A stretch of DNA of 64,000 bases, from assembly GCF_000213575.1 (NCBI RefSeq), contig NZ_GL892005.1:1-64000 (forward strand), written 5' to 3'. The notes below the pieces were generated by a model. The model was not told where the DNA came from, did not search any database, and saw only the letters and a list, made by a program, of their open reading frames with translations. Shown piece by piece: positions 37,038 through 45,768 of this stretch. Every line of letters starts with the position of its first letter. Position 1 is the stretch's first letter. Origin of the DNA: Dysgonomonas mossii DSM 22836 (GTDB lineage Bacteria > Bacteroidota > Bacteroidia > Bacteroidales > Dysgonomonadaceae). Made by a program: the position numbers and the translations under genes.

Positions 37038-38531
37038 ATGACCGATATGAAAATAAAAAATATAATAAAGGCTATTGCATTAAGTATGGTTGTTTTGTCC
37101 TGCTCCGCACCCAAAGAGGAATTACAGATTACGGTTAGTTCCGATATTATCAATGCTGACTATATCGGAAACGGAGTCGAATGGGACCCGTATGATGAAG
37201 CTGAAGCATGGGGTTCATCCATATCCGAAGCAGATTGGCAAAAGCTTTTCAAACGGCTAGATTTCATGCGGATGGGATATGTGCGGTGTATGATAAACAG
37301 CCCTTTCCGTTATTATGATGCAGAAACAGGCAAATATGATAAAACACGGAATATAGAATCGCTTTCGCGCGTATTGAAATATTGTACCGATAATAACATT
37401 ACCGTTATGTATGGAGAATACAATCCTCCGACATGGGATATGAAAGTCGACCAAAAATGGGTGGATATGTCTGTCGATTACCTCAATTATCTGGTCAATG
37501 ACCTTGGATTTTCATGTATCAAATATTTCGTGATTTTCAACGAACCCGATGGTGACTGGGCCTCTACGAACGGCGATTATGAATTATGGAAATCTATGTT
37601 GCTCCGTTTTCATACTAAGATGAAAGAATTCCCCGGATTGAGTGAGAAAGTGAAATTTGCAGCACCAGACGCTGTCATGGATTTTAAAAATCCGGCATCT
37701 GCTTATGACGCTATAGGCTGGGTAAAGCAAACAGCTAACGATGTAGACTCTATTGTCGGTTTGTATGACTTACATGCTTATCCGGGGCAATACGAAGTGC
37801 GTTCGGGTAAATATGTCGATATTCTGGCACGGCACAAAGAATTTGTTCCGAAGGATAAAAAAATCGTTTTAGGTGAAGCGGGATATAAATACTGGCGTGA
37901 GGCAGACTCTTTACTGATGAAAGAATATAACCGCCGAACAGAAGGGCACCCGTTTACGAAAGGAAGCGATTCTAACATGCTGGTCTACGATTACTTCTAT
38001 GGGCTGGATATGCCTCTTCTCTGTATGGAGGTAATGAACGGCGGTTATTCGGGTATTGCAGCATGGATGCTGGATGATGCTATGCACAGCAGTGGCGATT
38101 CAGGCAAAACGGAAGATATCAAATTGTGGGGAATGTGGAATATTCTGGGAGAAGAGGTATTCAACGATCCATCTCAAGAAGAAATCCGTCCGTGGTATTA
38201 TACATGGTCGCTTATGTGCCGCTATTTCCCTTCCGGAACTAATATTCTGAAAACAACAATAGACCGCACTCAAGGAATCTATATGGTTGCTGGCGAACAT
38301 AATGGAAAGCATGTCTTGGCTGCTGTAAATATTGGAGAAACTGATAAGAATCTGAGTATATCTTTACCGGTGGAACTCCAAGATGTTTCAAAATATTTAT
38401 ACGAAGAAAACAATATGAAGAAGAATGAAGATGGACATCCGGTTCCGAGTGAAACTCGTTTAAATATTGGTAAAGAATACAAAACAATTCTTAAAGCACA
38501 AAGCTTTATTTTATTAACGAATATGGACTAA
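37038..38531 (+). CDS. Clan GH-A glycosidase lipoprotein, copy 2
   Basis: 497 residues, a diverged tandem copy of the previous gene. Acid/base Glu in FNEPDGDW (about 168), nucleophile Glu in VLGEAGY (about 278). A lipoprotein signal (VVLSCSAPKEE) works best from the second ATG at 37047, so the start may be three codons further in. It differs from copy 1 by a few insertions in loops near the active site (for example PFRYYDAETG), which may change specificity. Same operon, three-base gap. Confidence 0.7.
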   Translation: MTDMKIKNIIKAIALSMVVLSCSAPKEELQITVSSDIINADYIGNGVEWDPYDEAEAWGSSISEADWQKLFKRLDFMRMGYVRCMINSPFRYYDAETGKYDKTRNIESLSRVLKYCTDNNITVMYGEYNPPTWDMKVDQKWVDMSVDYLNYLVNDLGFSCIKYFVIFNEPDGDWASTNGDYELWKSMLLRFHTKMKEFPGLSEKVKFAAPDAVMDFKNPASAYDAIGWVKQTANDVDSIVGLYDLHAYPGQYEVRSGKYVDILARHKEFVPKDKKIVLGEAGYKYWREADSLLMKEYNRRTEGHPFTKGSDSNMLVYDYFYGLDMPLLCMEVMNGGYSGIAAWMLDDAMHSSGDSGKTEDIKLWGMWNILGEEVFNDPSQEEIRPWYYTWSLMCRYFPSGTNILKTTIDRTQGIYMVAGEHNGKHVLAAVNIGETDKNLSISLPVELQDVSKYLYEENNMKKNEDGHPVPSETRLNIGKEYKTILKAQSFILLTNMD

Positions 38532-38533
38532 AA

Positions 38534-39727
38534 ATGAATATTATGAAACAAAAATATAGTTTATTATTTGCACTGGTTGCGATTCTGTTTACAAATTGTA
38601 CAGATGTGGATGATGTTCCGGCTCTGTATCCGGAATATGAAGAAGTAAAAGAGCTTTCAATAGTTGACAAAAATGCCACAACCGAAACTAAAGCTTTATA
38701 TTCTAATTTATGGGCTATACAGTCCAAAGGTTTTATGTTCGGTCATCATGATGACCTGTGGTATGGTCGCAAATGGTATAATGAAGAAGGTCGTTCGGAT
38801 ACTAAAGATGTGTGTGGTGATTATCCGGCAGTTTTCAGTTTCGATGTTTCGGAAATAATGGATGACCGCTATCAGAACGCAGCAAACGCTATCCGCAGAA
38901 AAGTTGCTATCGAAGCATATAATAGAGGTGAAGTATTGACAGCATCTATGCACCTAAATAATCCATTGACAGGAGGTGATTCATGGGACAATTCTAATAA
39001 AAATGTAGCTAAAGAGATACTTACAGAAGGTAGTGAAACAAATGTGAAATTCAAACTGTGGCTTGACCGCTTGGCTGATTTTGCTTTAAACCTGAAAGGT
39101 TCCGACGGTAAGAATATTCCCGTTATTTTCCGTCCGTTCCACGAACACACACAAGGCTGGTCATGGTGGGGAAGTTCCTGCACTACACAGGAGGAATTTA
39201 TCGCCTTATGGAAATTTACCGTAAACTATCTTCGCGACACGAAAGGCGTACATAATTTCATCTACGCAATTTCTCCTCAGATAGATTCTGTTCAGGGACG
39301 TGATAACTTCCTATTCAGATGGCCGGGCAATGATTATGTGGACTTTTTGGGAATGGATGCCTATCATGGACTCAATCCAAATACATTCACCTCAAATCTG
39401 TTTACTTTGTCACGCCTTTCGAAAGAATTGAAAAAACCTTGCGGAGTTACTGAAACAGGAGTTGAAGGAATACAACGCGGAGGTGTACCTGAAAAGAATT
39501 ATTGGACACAACAGATACTTACTCCAGCATCAGGACAATTTATCAGCTTGATTGTTATGTGGCGTAACGCTTATGATCCGGGTGAGAGTGGAAAACATTT
39601 CTATTCAGCGTTTAAAGGGCATGCTTCAGAGAAGAACTTTATAAAAATGTATGATAGCCCGGTTTCGTTCTTTTCAGGAGATTTACCCAATATGTATCAG
39701 ATGGCAGAGGGGTTGACAGTGAATTAA
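38534..39727 (+). CDS. GH26 beta-mannanase lipoprotein
   Basis: 397 residues with lipobox ILFTNCTDVDD. It has the GH26 features GHHDDLWYGRKW (about 70-81), the acid/base Glu in RPFHEH (about 204) and nucleophile Glu in GVTETGVEG (about 305), and the WSWWG motif between. GH26 enzymes of this kind are endo-beta-1,4-mannanases (or mannobiohydrolases). As a surface lipoprotein it would cut mannan before import. This is the firmest evidence for a mannan locus. The second ATG at 38543 is an alternative start. Confidence 0.9.
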   Translation: MNIMKQKYSLLFALVAILFTNCTDVDDVPALYPEYEEVKELSIVDKNATTETKALYSNLWAIQSKGFMFGHHDDLWYGRKWYNEEGRSDTKDVCGDYPAVFSFDVSEIMDDRYQNAANAIRRKVAIEAYNRGEVLTASMHLNNPLTGGDSWDNSNKNVAKEILTEGSETNVKFKLWLDRLADFALNLKGSDGKNIPVIFRPFHEHTQGWSWWGSSCTTQEEFIALWKFTVNYLRDTKGVHNFIYAISPQIDSVQGRDNFLFRWPGNDYVDFLGMDAYHGLNPNTFTSNLFTLSRLSKELKKPCGVTETGVEGIQRGGVPEKNYWTQQILTPASGQFISLIVMWRNAYDPGESGKHFYSAFKGHASEKNFIKMYDSPVSFFSGDLPNMYQMAEGLTVN

Positions 39728-39818
39728 TTCCCATTATTACAGATTCTTGAAAATATTCTTAAGTTTGCACAACATTTTTTGTTATGCAAACTTTTTTCAT
39801 ACATCATAATAAATCACA

Positions 39819-40622
39819 ATGAGAAAAACCATTATCATTATTGCTTTTCTGGGCTTGTTTTTAGCTGATGTATACAGCCAAAATTACATACTGAAAGAAA
39901 ATATTTCCTATATCTCATCGGACGAGAAGGATGAATATCGGAGAGAACGTTGTAAACTGGATGTATATTATCCTGAGGGAGAGACAGATTATCCGACTAT
40001 AATATGGTTTCACGGCGGTGGATTGGAAGGTGGCGAAAAAGGTATTCCCCTCGAATTGAAAGAAACGGGTGTAGCCGTGGTTGCAGTAAACTACCGTCTC
40101 AGTCCGAAAACTAAAAATCCGGCTTACACAGAAGATGCTTCGGAGTCTGTCGCATGGGTTTTTAATCATATTGCGTCCTATGGCGGAAACACGGACAAGA
40201 TATTTGTATCGGGACATTCTGCCGGAGGTTATCTAGCACTAATGGTTGCGCTGGATAAATCTTATCTGCAAAAATTAGGTATCGATGCGGATAAAATTAA
40301 AGGGGTGATTCCGATAAGCGGACAAACAAATACGCACTATACAATCAAGAAAGAAAGGGGACTTTCGTTCGATATTCCTTATATGGACGAATATGCACCC
40401 ATTACACATGCGCGGAAAGATGCTCCACCCATACTGTTAATCACAGGGGATAGAAACATGGAACTTCCTGCTCGTTATGAAGAGAATGCACACTTAGATG
40501 CTATATTAAGGTCAGTAGGAAACAAAGATGTAAAACTTTACGAATTACAGGGTTTTGACCATGGAAATGTGTATGCCCCGGGTTGTCTGCTAATGCTGAA
40601 CTGGATAAATAAAATGAATTAA
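39819..40622 (+). CDS. Secreted alpha/beta-hydrolase esterase
   Basis: 267 residues with a signal peptide (MRKTIIIIAFLGLFLADVYSQ). It has HGGGLEGG (oxyanion), nucleophile Ser in GHSAGGYL (about 133), Asp in LITGDRN and His in GFDHGN near the C-terminus, as in acetyl-esterase-like (BD-FAE/lipase_3 type) proteins. In a mannan locus an acetyl-mannan esterase function is likely. Last plus-strand gene of the operon; the inverted repeat after it may be a terminator. Confidence 0.78.
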   Translation: MRKTIIIIAFLGLFLADVYSQNYILKENISYISSDEKDEYRRERCKLDVYYPEGETDYPTIIWFHGGGLEGGEKGIPLELKETGVAVVAVNYRLSPKTKNPAYTEDASESVAWVFNHIASYGGNTDKIFVSGHSAGGYLALMVALDKSYLQKLGIDADKIKGVIPISGQTNTHYTIKKERGLSFDIPYMDEYAPITHARKDAPPILLITGDRNMELPARYEENAHLDAILRSVGNKDVKLYELQGFDHGNVYAPGCLLMLNWINKMN

Positions 40623-40641
40623 GACAAGTTATAAAAAAACG

Positions 40642-40768
40642 AAAAGAGGCTGTCCCAAAAGCATTTTTATCTCTCTGAGATTTGAGTATTTGAAAACAGT
40701 CTCAGATACAGACCCGAAGAAAAACGTATAAAAAAGAGGATGTTCTGACTTTTGGGACAGCCTCTTTT
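40642..40768. repeat. 127-bp element with perfect 20-bp inverted ends
   Basis: AAAAGAGGCTGTCCCAAAAG (40642-40661) and its exact complement (40749-40768) flank 87 bases, between two convergent genes. The ends are GC-rich and each is followed by a T or A run, so it can end transcripts on both strands. The long spacing and perfect ends also fit a MITE-like non-autonomous element. No target duplication was seen. Confidence 0.7.
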
Positions 40769-40782
40769 ACATTTATGAAAAG

Positions 40783-43368
40783 TTAATGTAGGCAATCTTT
40801 CAGAGAAATGACTTTTATTTGGTTCTTAAAATCTTCCATTGATAATTCTGTTTTTACACTAATTGGTTTTTCCTTATTCGGCAACAAATCAAAATAGTTG
40901 TCTTCAAAGAAATTGTCGATTCCATCCACTGATAAATATACTGCTCTTGCGAACTTATCACTATTCAAGGTTATTTCATACCCATTGTCTATGGCTTGTA
41001 TTTTGTATGTGATATTTGCTTCAGGCAGGTTTATCTCTTTCTGATTGAGAAGAAAATAATTATTGCTGTATTGCTTATTGTTATCATCGATGAAATCCGC
41101 TACTACGACAATTTCATTTTTAGCTTTACCTTTCATCAGTTTAACTATTGTTTCCGAATAAACCTTAGTACTTGCATTTGCAGGTATATTGATGGATTTA
41201 ATCTCTTCTGAAATTACACGACCATCCAATGTCATCACGGAAATATGCAATTTACCTTTGGTATTTTTCAGCCTGTCTGAAACAATGTATATATCCAGAT
41301 TATCGTCTTTTAAAATAGGCGAAACAAGTATATCTTTAAACGCTTCACGGGTAAAATAATGCTGGGCTTTCCAACGGCCATAATAATCCCGGCTTGCCCA
41401 TGAAGCCACAGGCCAGCAATCGTTATGTTGCCAGAACAATGAGCCCATGCAATATCCCATATCACGGCGGTGCGCTTCCATGGCTATTTTCATGGCATCT
41501 CCCTGCAAAACCTGACTCATATAAAGGAAAGACTGAAAATCCTTTGGTTGTCCATATTCATTTATCAGGCATTTTTCAATGGTCTGATTGGCATGTGCCC
41601 CGCCCCTTTGATGCGACATCATCACTTCAGAAGTGATATTCCAATCCTTTTCTTCGGGAGCATACAGTTTTACAGTAGCCCATTCGGGGAACGACTGAAA
41701 ACCATATTCGCTGAAATAACGGCTCTTTTCGTCATTATAAGTGCTTATAGGAAGCCCTTTCTGCCATGTATCCCAATAATGCATATCGCCATCGGTCTTG
41801 TCCCTTCTTCCGTCTATATCGGTAAACGGAGAAGAAGGCGTATAGCTTGACATCGGGTCGTATTCTTTTACGACATCGGGCAGAACGACAAAATACTGGT
41901 CATAAAACTGCTTCCATATAGTTTCCGCAATTTTTGGGTCTTTTGCTGTATAATTCCTTTCCCACCCCCAAATTTTCCATGCATCGAGACATTCGTTGTT
42001 CCCGCACCAGATGGCTATGGAAGGATGGTTACGTAATCTCTTTACGTTGTCTATCGCTTCCTGCCGGATATTTTCCAATAATTCGCCCTCAGCAGGGTAA
42101 AGACTGCAAGCAAACATAAAGTCCTGCCAGACCATGATACCGTATTCATCGCAAAGTTCATAGAAGTAATCGTCTTCATAAATACCGCCTCCCCATACGC
42201 GGAGCATATTCATATTGGCATCTACTGCATCCAGAATAGTCTTCTGGTATATATCTTTTGTAACCCGCGGAAGGAAAATATCACAGGGTATATAGTTCGC
42301 TCCTTTCGAGAAAACAGGGACACCATTCAATTCGAAATAAAAGCTTTTACCGAATTTATCCGGCTGTCTAACAAGCATAACAGAACGTATTCCTATTTTT
42401 TCACTTTTATTGTCAATCGTCCTGTTGTCTATCGATACCTTTACATTGAAAGTGTAGAGATGAGGTTTGCCTAATCCGTTCGACCACCATAATTCAGGGT
42501 TTTTCATAGTGAAGTTCAACTTCACTTTATTTATCCCTTTTTGGATATTTACGACTTCAGAAGACAATACTTTTCCCGACTGCTCATCTGTTATTTCCAC
42601 TTTTGCGGAAGCTATGTCTTTGTCTCCTACTATTTCCAATACGGTTTCGATATCCGCATTCTTAGCAGAAACATTTTTCTGGATATAATGAACGTTATCA
42701 ATACGAAGTCCGTCCCATGCCTCCACAAATACAGGACGCCAGATGCCGGAAGTAACAAGACGGGGCCCCCAGTCCCATCCATAATGATATCCTGCTTTGC
42801 GGGCAAATACGCTTAATCTCCGGTCGAAAAGTCCGCCGTTCTCTGATTGGTCGTTTATAGCTTCATACTGAAAAGGCAAAGCTTCCCATTTTGGCATATC
42901 GACCTTTATAGGTGAATGAAAGTATATCTTAAGCTTATTATCTTTTGGGTGGATTATATTTTTCACATCCACACGCCATTCCCGAAACATATTATTTGCT
43001 TCGAGTATCTTGGTTTCGTTGAGATAAACATCGGCATAAGTATCCAATCCTTTAAAGTACAAATCAATATTCTCTTTTCGGAAAGTCTCATCATCTATAT
43101 GGAAGGTGGTTTCATAAATCCAGTCTTCCTTATCCACCCATTGTGCTCCTCTCTCATTCAAGCGAAAAAAAGGGTCTTCCAGGATACCGTTATCCATCAG
43201 GTCGGTATGCACAACACCGGGAACAGTAGCAGGATACCAGTTGTTTAATCTTGCCTGTTTAAATTTCCATTCCGATTTTATCTCCGTTAAAATCGGAGAA
43301 GCTTGCAGATTATTTAAAATTAATATCGTTGACATAATCATAAGTAGTATTGTTGTTATTCTTTTCAT
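40783..43368 (-). CDS. GH2 beta-mannosidase
   Basis: 861 residues with a signal peptide (to about 23). It is a full GH2 beta-mannosidase: jelly roll with WDWGPRLVTSGIWRPV (about 198-213), acid/base Glu in WCGNNECLDAW (about 459) and nucleophile Glu in YFSEYGFQS (about 552). It releases mannose from the non-reducing ends of manno-oligosaccharides in the periplasm. It follows the GH3 gene closely (about 10 bases), so the two are co-transcribed. Confidence 0.9.
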   Translation of the reverse strand: MKRITTILLMIMSTILILNNLQASPILTEIKSEWKFKQARLNNWYPATVPGVVHTDLMDNGILEDPFFRLNERGAQWVDKEDWIYETTFHIDDETFRKENIDLYFKGLDTYADVYLNETKILEANNMFREWRVDVKNIIHPKDNKLKIYFHSPIKVDMPKWEALPFQYEAINDQSENGGLFDRRLSVFARKAGYHYGWDWGPRLVTSGIWRPVFVEAWDGLRIDNVHYIQKNVSAKNADIETVLEIVGDKDIASAKVEITDEQSGKVLSSEVVNIQKGINKVKLNFTMKNPELWWSNGLGKPHLYTFNVKVSIDNRTIDNKSEKIGIRSVMLVRQPDKFGKSFYFELNGVPVFSKGANYIPCDIFLPRVTKDIYQKTILDAVDANMNMLRVWGGGIYEDDYFYELCDEYGIMVWQDFMFACSLYPAEGELLENIRQEAIDNVKRLRNHPSIAIWCGNNECLDAWKIWGWERNYTAKDPKIAETIWKQFYDQYFVVLPDVVKEYDPMSSYTPSSPFTDIDGRRDKTDGDMHYWDTWQKGLPISTYNDEKSRYFSEYGFQSFPEWATVKLYAPEEKDWNITSEVMMSHQRGGAHANQTIEKCLINEYGQPKDFQSFLYMSQVLQGDAMKIAMEAHRRDMGYCMGSLFWQHNDCWPVASWASRDYYGRWKAQHYFTREAFKDILVSPILKDDNLDIYIVSDRLKNTKGKLHISVMTLDGRVISEEIKSINIPANASTKVYSETIVKLMKGKAKNEIVVVADFIDDNNKQYSNNYFLLNQKEINLPEANITYKIQAIDNGYEITLNSDKFARAVYLSVDGIDNFFEDNYFDLLPNKEKPISVKTELSMEDFKNQIKVISLKDCLH

Positions 43369-43378
43369 ATGTATATAT

Positions 43379-45610
43379 TTAGTTGATTATTTCAAATTTA
43401 GTATTGATAACATTTTCACTGCTTCCCCCTACAAATAATTCGAATTGTCCAGATTCAACAACCTTTTGCATATCTATATTCCAAAAAGCAAGTTTGGATA
43501 CAGGGATTTCAACTTTAACTTTCATTGTTTTTCCAGCTTGAAGATTTATACGGTCAAAATGTACTAGTTCTTTTACTGGTCTTATAATATTTGCTACTAT
43601 ATCACGGAAATAAATCTGTATAACTTCAGTAGCATCATATTTCCCCGTATTGGATAAATCAAAAGAAACTTCCAGAGTATCATCTTTTTTGATCTTATTG
43701 TGTGACAATTGGAGGTTGGAATAAATAAATGTAGTATAAGACAATCCATATCCGAATGGATATAAAGGGTCTTTTCCTGCATCCAGATAGTAAGATTTGT
43801 TACCCAATGAGGTTTGTTCAGCTTCTATAGGTATTTGGTATAATGTTGTTTCATTGCCATCGGCAGGTCTTCCGGTATTGTTATGATTATAATATATTGG
43901 TATCTGCCCCACATTTTTAGGAAATGTTACAGGTAATTTTCCTGATGGAATAACTTTTCCTGTCAATAGACTAACTAATGCCGGTCCTCCCATCGTTCCC
44001 GGATGGAAAGAGTATAATACAGCATCAGATAGAGCAACTTCTTTTCCTATTGATAAAGGACGCCCCGCCATAAAAGTCGTTACAAGAGGTTTTCCTGTAT
44101 TCGCCAGTTCTTCAATGAGTGCTGATTGGGCTCCTAGTAAATTTAAAGTTGTCAACGAATGAGCTTCGCCGGAAAGTATAGCTTCTTCACCTACAAAAGC
44201 TAATATTACATCAACCTTTTTGGCTAATTCAACGACTTTACTAAAATTGTATTTACTTGTATCGCGGGAGATAGACAGCGCAGGTTCGTATATTATTTCT
44301 ATTATATGTCCGGACTGTTCTTGTAACGATATTAATGGAGTTCTTGTATATTTTTTGTCTCCGTCGAATACCCATGTTCCCAATTGATCATGTGGTGCAT
44401 TTGCCATTGGACCTGTAACAAGAATCCTCTTAATATTATTCATATTCAATGGCAAAACATTATTTTCATTCTTCAGTAAAATTGTACTTTGCTCGACTGC
44501 CTCCTGTGCAGCTTCTAAATGAGATTCAGCATAGTATATTTCTTCTCTTTCATCTTGTATGTACGGCTGTTCAAAAATACCTAATTCAAATTTTATCCTT
44601 AGTATATTTCTTACAGCATTATCTATGTCTGAAAGGGATACTTCTCCCTCTTTTAATAATTGAGGTAGATGATTGATATATGTTTCACTGACCATTTCCA
44701 TATCTAATCCCGCATTAACGGCTTTCATTGCGGCTTCTTTCCCGTTTTTGCAATAACCATGCTTTGCCATTTCAATGACTGATGCCCAATCAGATATAAC
44801 AAAACCATTGAATTCCCATTCATTCCTTAAAATATCAGTTAATAAGAACTTACTGCCCGATGCCGGAATCCCATCATTATCATTGAATGAAGTCATTATT
44901 GTGGCCACTCCGGATTGGACTGCTTCTTCGAAAGGACGCAGATATAGATTTCGCAATCTTCTTTCCGACACAAAAGTTGAATTATAGTCTCTTCCTCCTT
45001 CAGCAGCACCATAAGCGACAAAATGTTTTGCACATGCCAAAATACTACGAGGATTATGAAGACTGCGACCCTGAAATCCTCTGATAGATGCTTTACCCAT
45101 TTCTGAGACTAAATAAGGATCTTCTCCAAAACCTTCAGCTATTCTTCCCCAACGTGGATCGTGAGTAATATCAATCATTGGGGCAAATGTCCATCTTATT
45201 CCTGCTGCAGAAGCTTCTGTCGCAGCTATCTGCGAACTTTTCTCAACAATTTCCGGATTGAATGTAGCAGCTTGACCTAATGGTATAGGAAATATAGTTT
45301 TAAATCCATGTATTACATCTCGTGCATTAATTAATGGGATGCCGAGACGTGATTCTTCAACAGCTATTTTTTGTATTTCGTTAAAAAGATTGGGATCAGT
45401 TATACTCATTACTGATCCGACATGACCTTTTTCAGTTTCTTCTTTTAGCTTATTCCAGTCTTCACAATGCAACTGGTTCATCTGACCTATTTTTTCTTCC
45501 AAGGTCATTTGTTTTAATAAAGCCTCTATTCTGTATTCTATATTAACTTGAGCAAATAAGTTACCGAATAAGAAATAAGTAGCAATAATGGTAAAAAGTT
45601 TCTTTTTCAT
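43379..45610 (-). CDS. GH3 beta-glucosidase-type enzyme
   Basis: 743 residues with a signal peptide (to about 20). It has the GH3 barrel with nucleophile Asp in GFVISDWAS (about 274), the RWGRIAEGFGEDP signature (about 152-164), the second alpha/beta domain and a C-terminal fibronectin-like domain. It likely removes beta-glucose from glucomannan oligosaccharides. It heads a two-gene unit with the beta-mannosidase; TAGATTTG on the minus strand (45632-45639) is a plausible -7 element. Confidence 0.9.
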   Translation of the reverse strand: MKKKLFTIIATYFLFGNLFAQVNIEYRIEALLKQMTLEEKIGQMNQLHCEDWNKLKEETEKGHVGSVMSITDPNLFNEIQKIAVEESRLGIPLINARDVIHGFKTIFPIPLGQAATFNPEIVEKSSQIAATEASAAGIRWTFAPMIDITHDPRWGRIAEGFGEDPYLVSEMGKASIRGFQGRSLHNPRSILACAKHFVAYGAAEGGRDYNSTFVSERRLRNLYLRPFEEAVQSGVATIMTSFNDNDGIPASGSKFLLTDILRNEWEFNGFVISDWASVIEMAKHGYCKNGKEAAMKAVNAGLDMEMVSETYINHLPQLLKEGEVSLSDIDNAVRNILRIKFELGIFEQPYIQDEREEIYYAESHLEAAQEAVEQSTILLKNENNVLPLNMNNIKRILVTGPMANAPHDQLGTWVFDGDKKYTRTPLISLQEQSGHIIEIIYEPALSISRDTSKYNFSKVVELAKKVDVILAFVGEEAILSGEAHSLTTLNLLGAQSALIEELANTGKPLVTTFMAGRPLSIGKEVALSDAVLYSFHPGTMGGPALVSLLTGKVIPSGKLPVTFPKNVGQIPIYYNHNNTGRPADGNETTLYQIPIEAEQTSLGNKSYYLDAGKDPLYPFGYGLSYTTFIYSNLQLSHNKIKKDDTLEVSFDLSNTGKYDATEVIQIYFRDIVANIIRPVKELVHFDRINLQAGKTMKVKVEIPVSKLAFWNIDMQKVVESGQFELFVGGSSENVINTKFEIIN

Positions 45611-45631
45611 AATACTTATATAAATAGTACA

Positions 45632-45639
45632 AATCTATT
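45632..45639 (-). promoter_or_regulatory. Promoter -7 element for GH3-beta-mannosidase
   Basis: Minus strand TAGATTTG fits TAnnTTTG, 21 bases before the GH3 start. No clear -33. Confidence 0.35.
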
Positions 45640-45714
45640 AATAACTTAGATTTAAGAATTATACAATATAATTGAAGGATTATACTATTTTGAAATAACT
45701 CTTCTTTAACATAA

Positions 45715-45744
45715 AGAGCAAAGCTGATATTTCGGCTTTGCTCT
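45715..45744 (-). terminator. Terminator after the GH5 mannanase gene
   Basis: A perfect 10-bp stem AGAGCAAAGC / GCTTTGCTCT with a 10-base loop lies 25 bases after the GH5 stop. The T-run on the minus strand is short, so termination may be only moderate. Confidence 0.65.
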
Positions 45745-45768
45745 TATATTTTTGCAATTAGGATGTAA

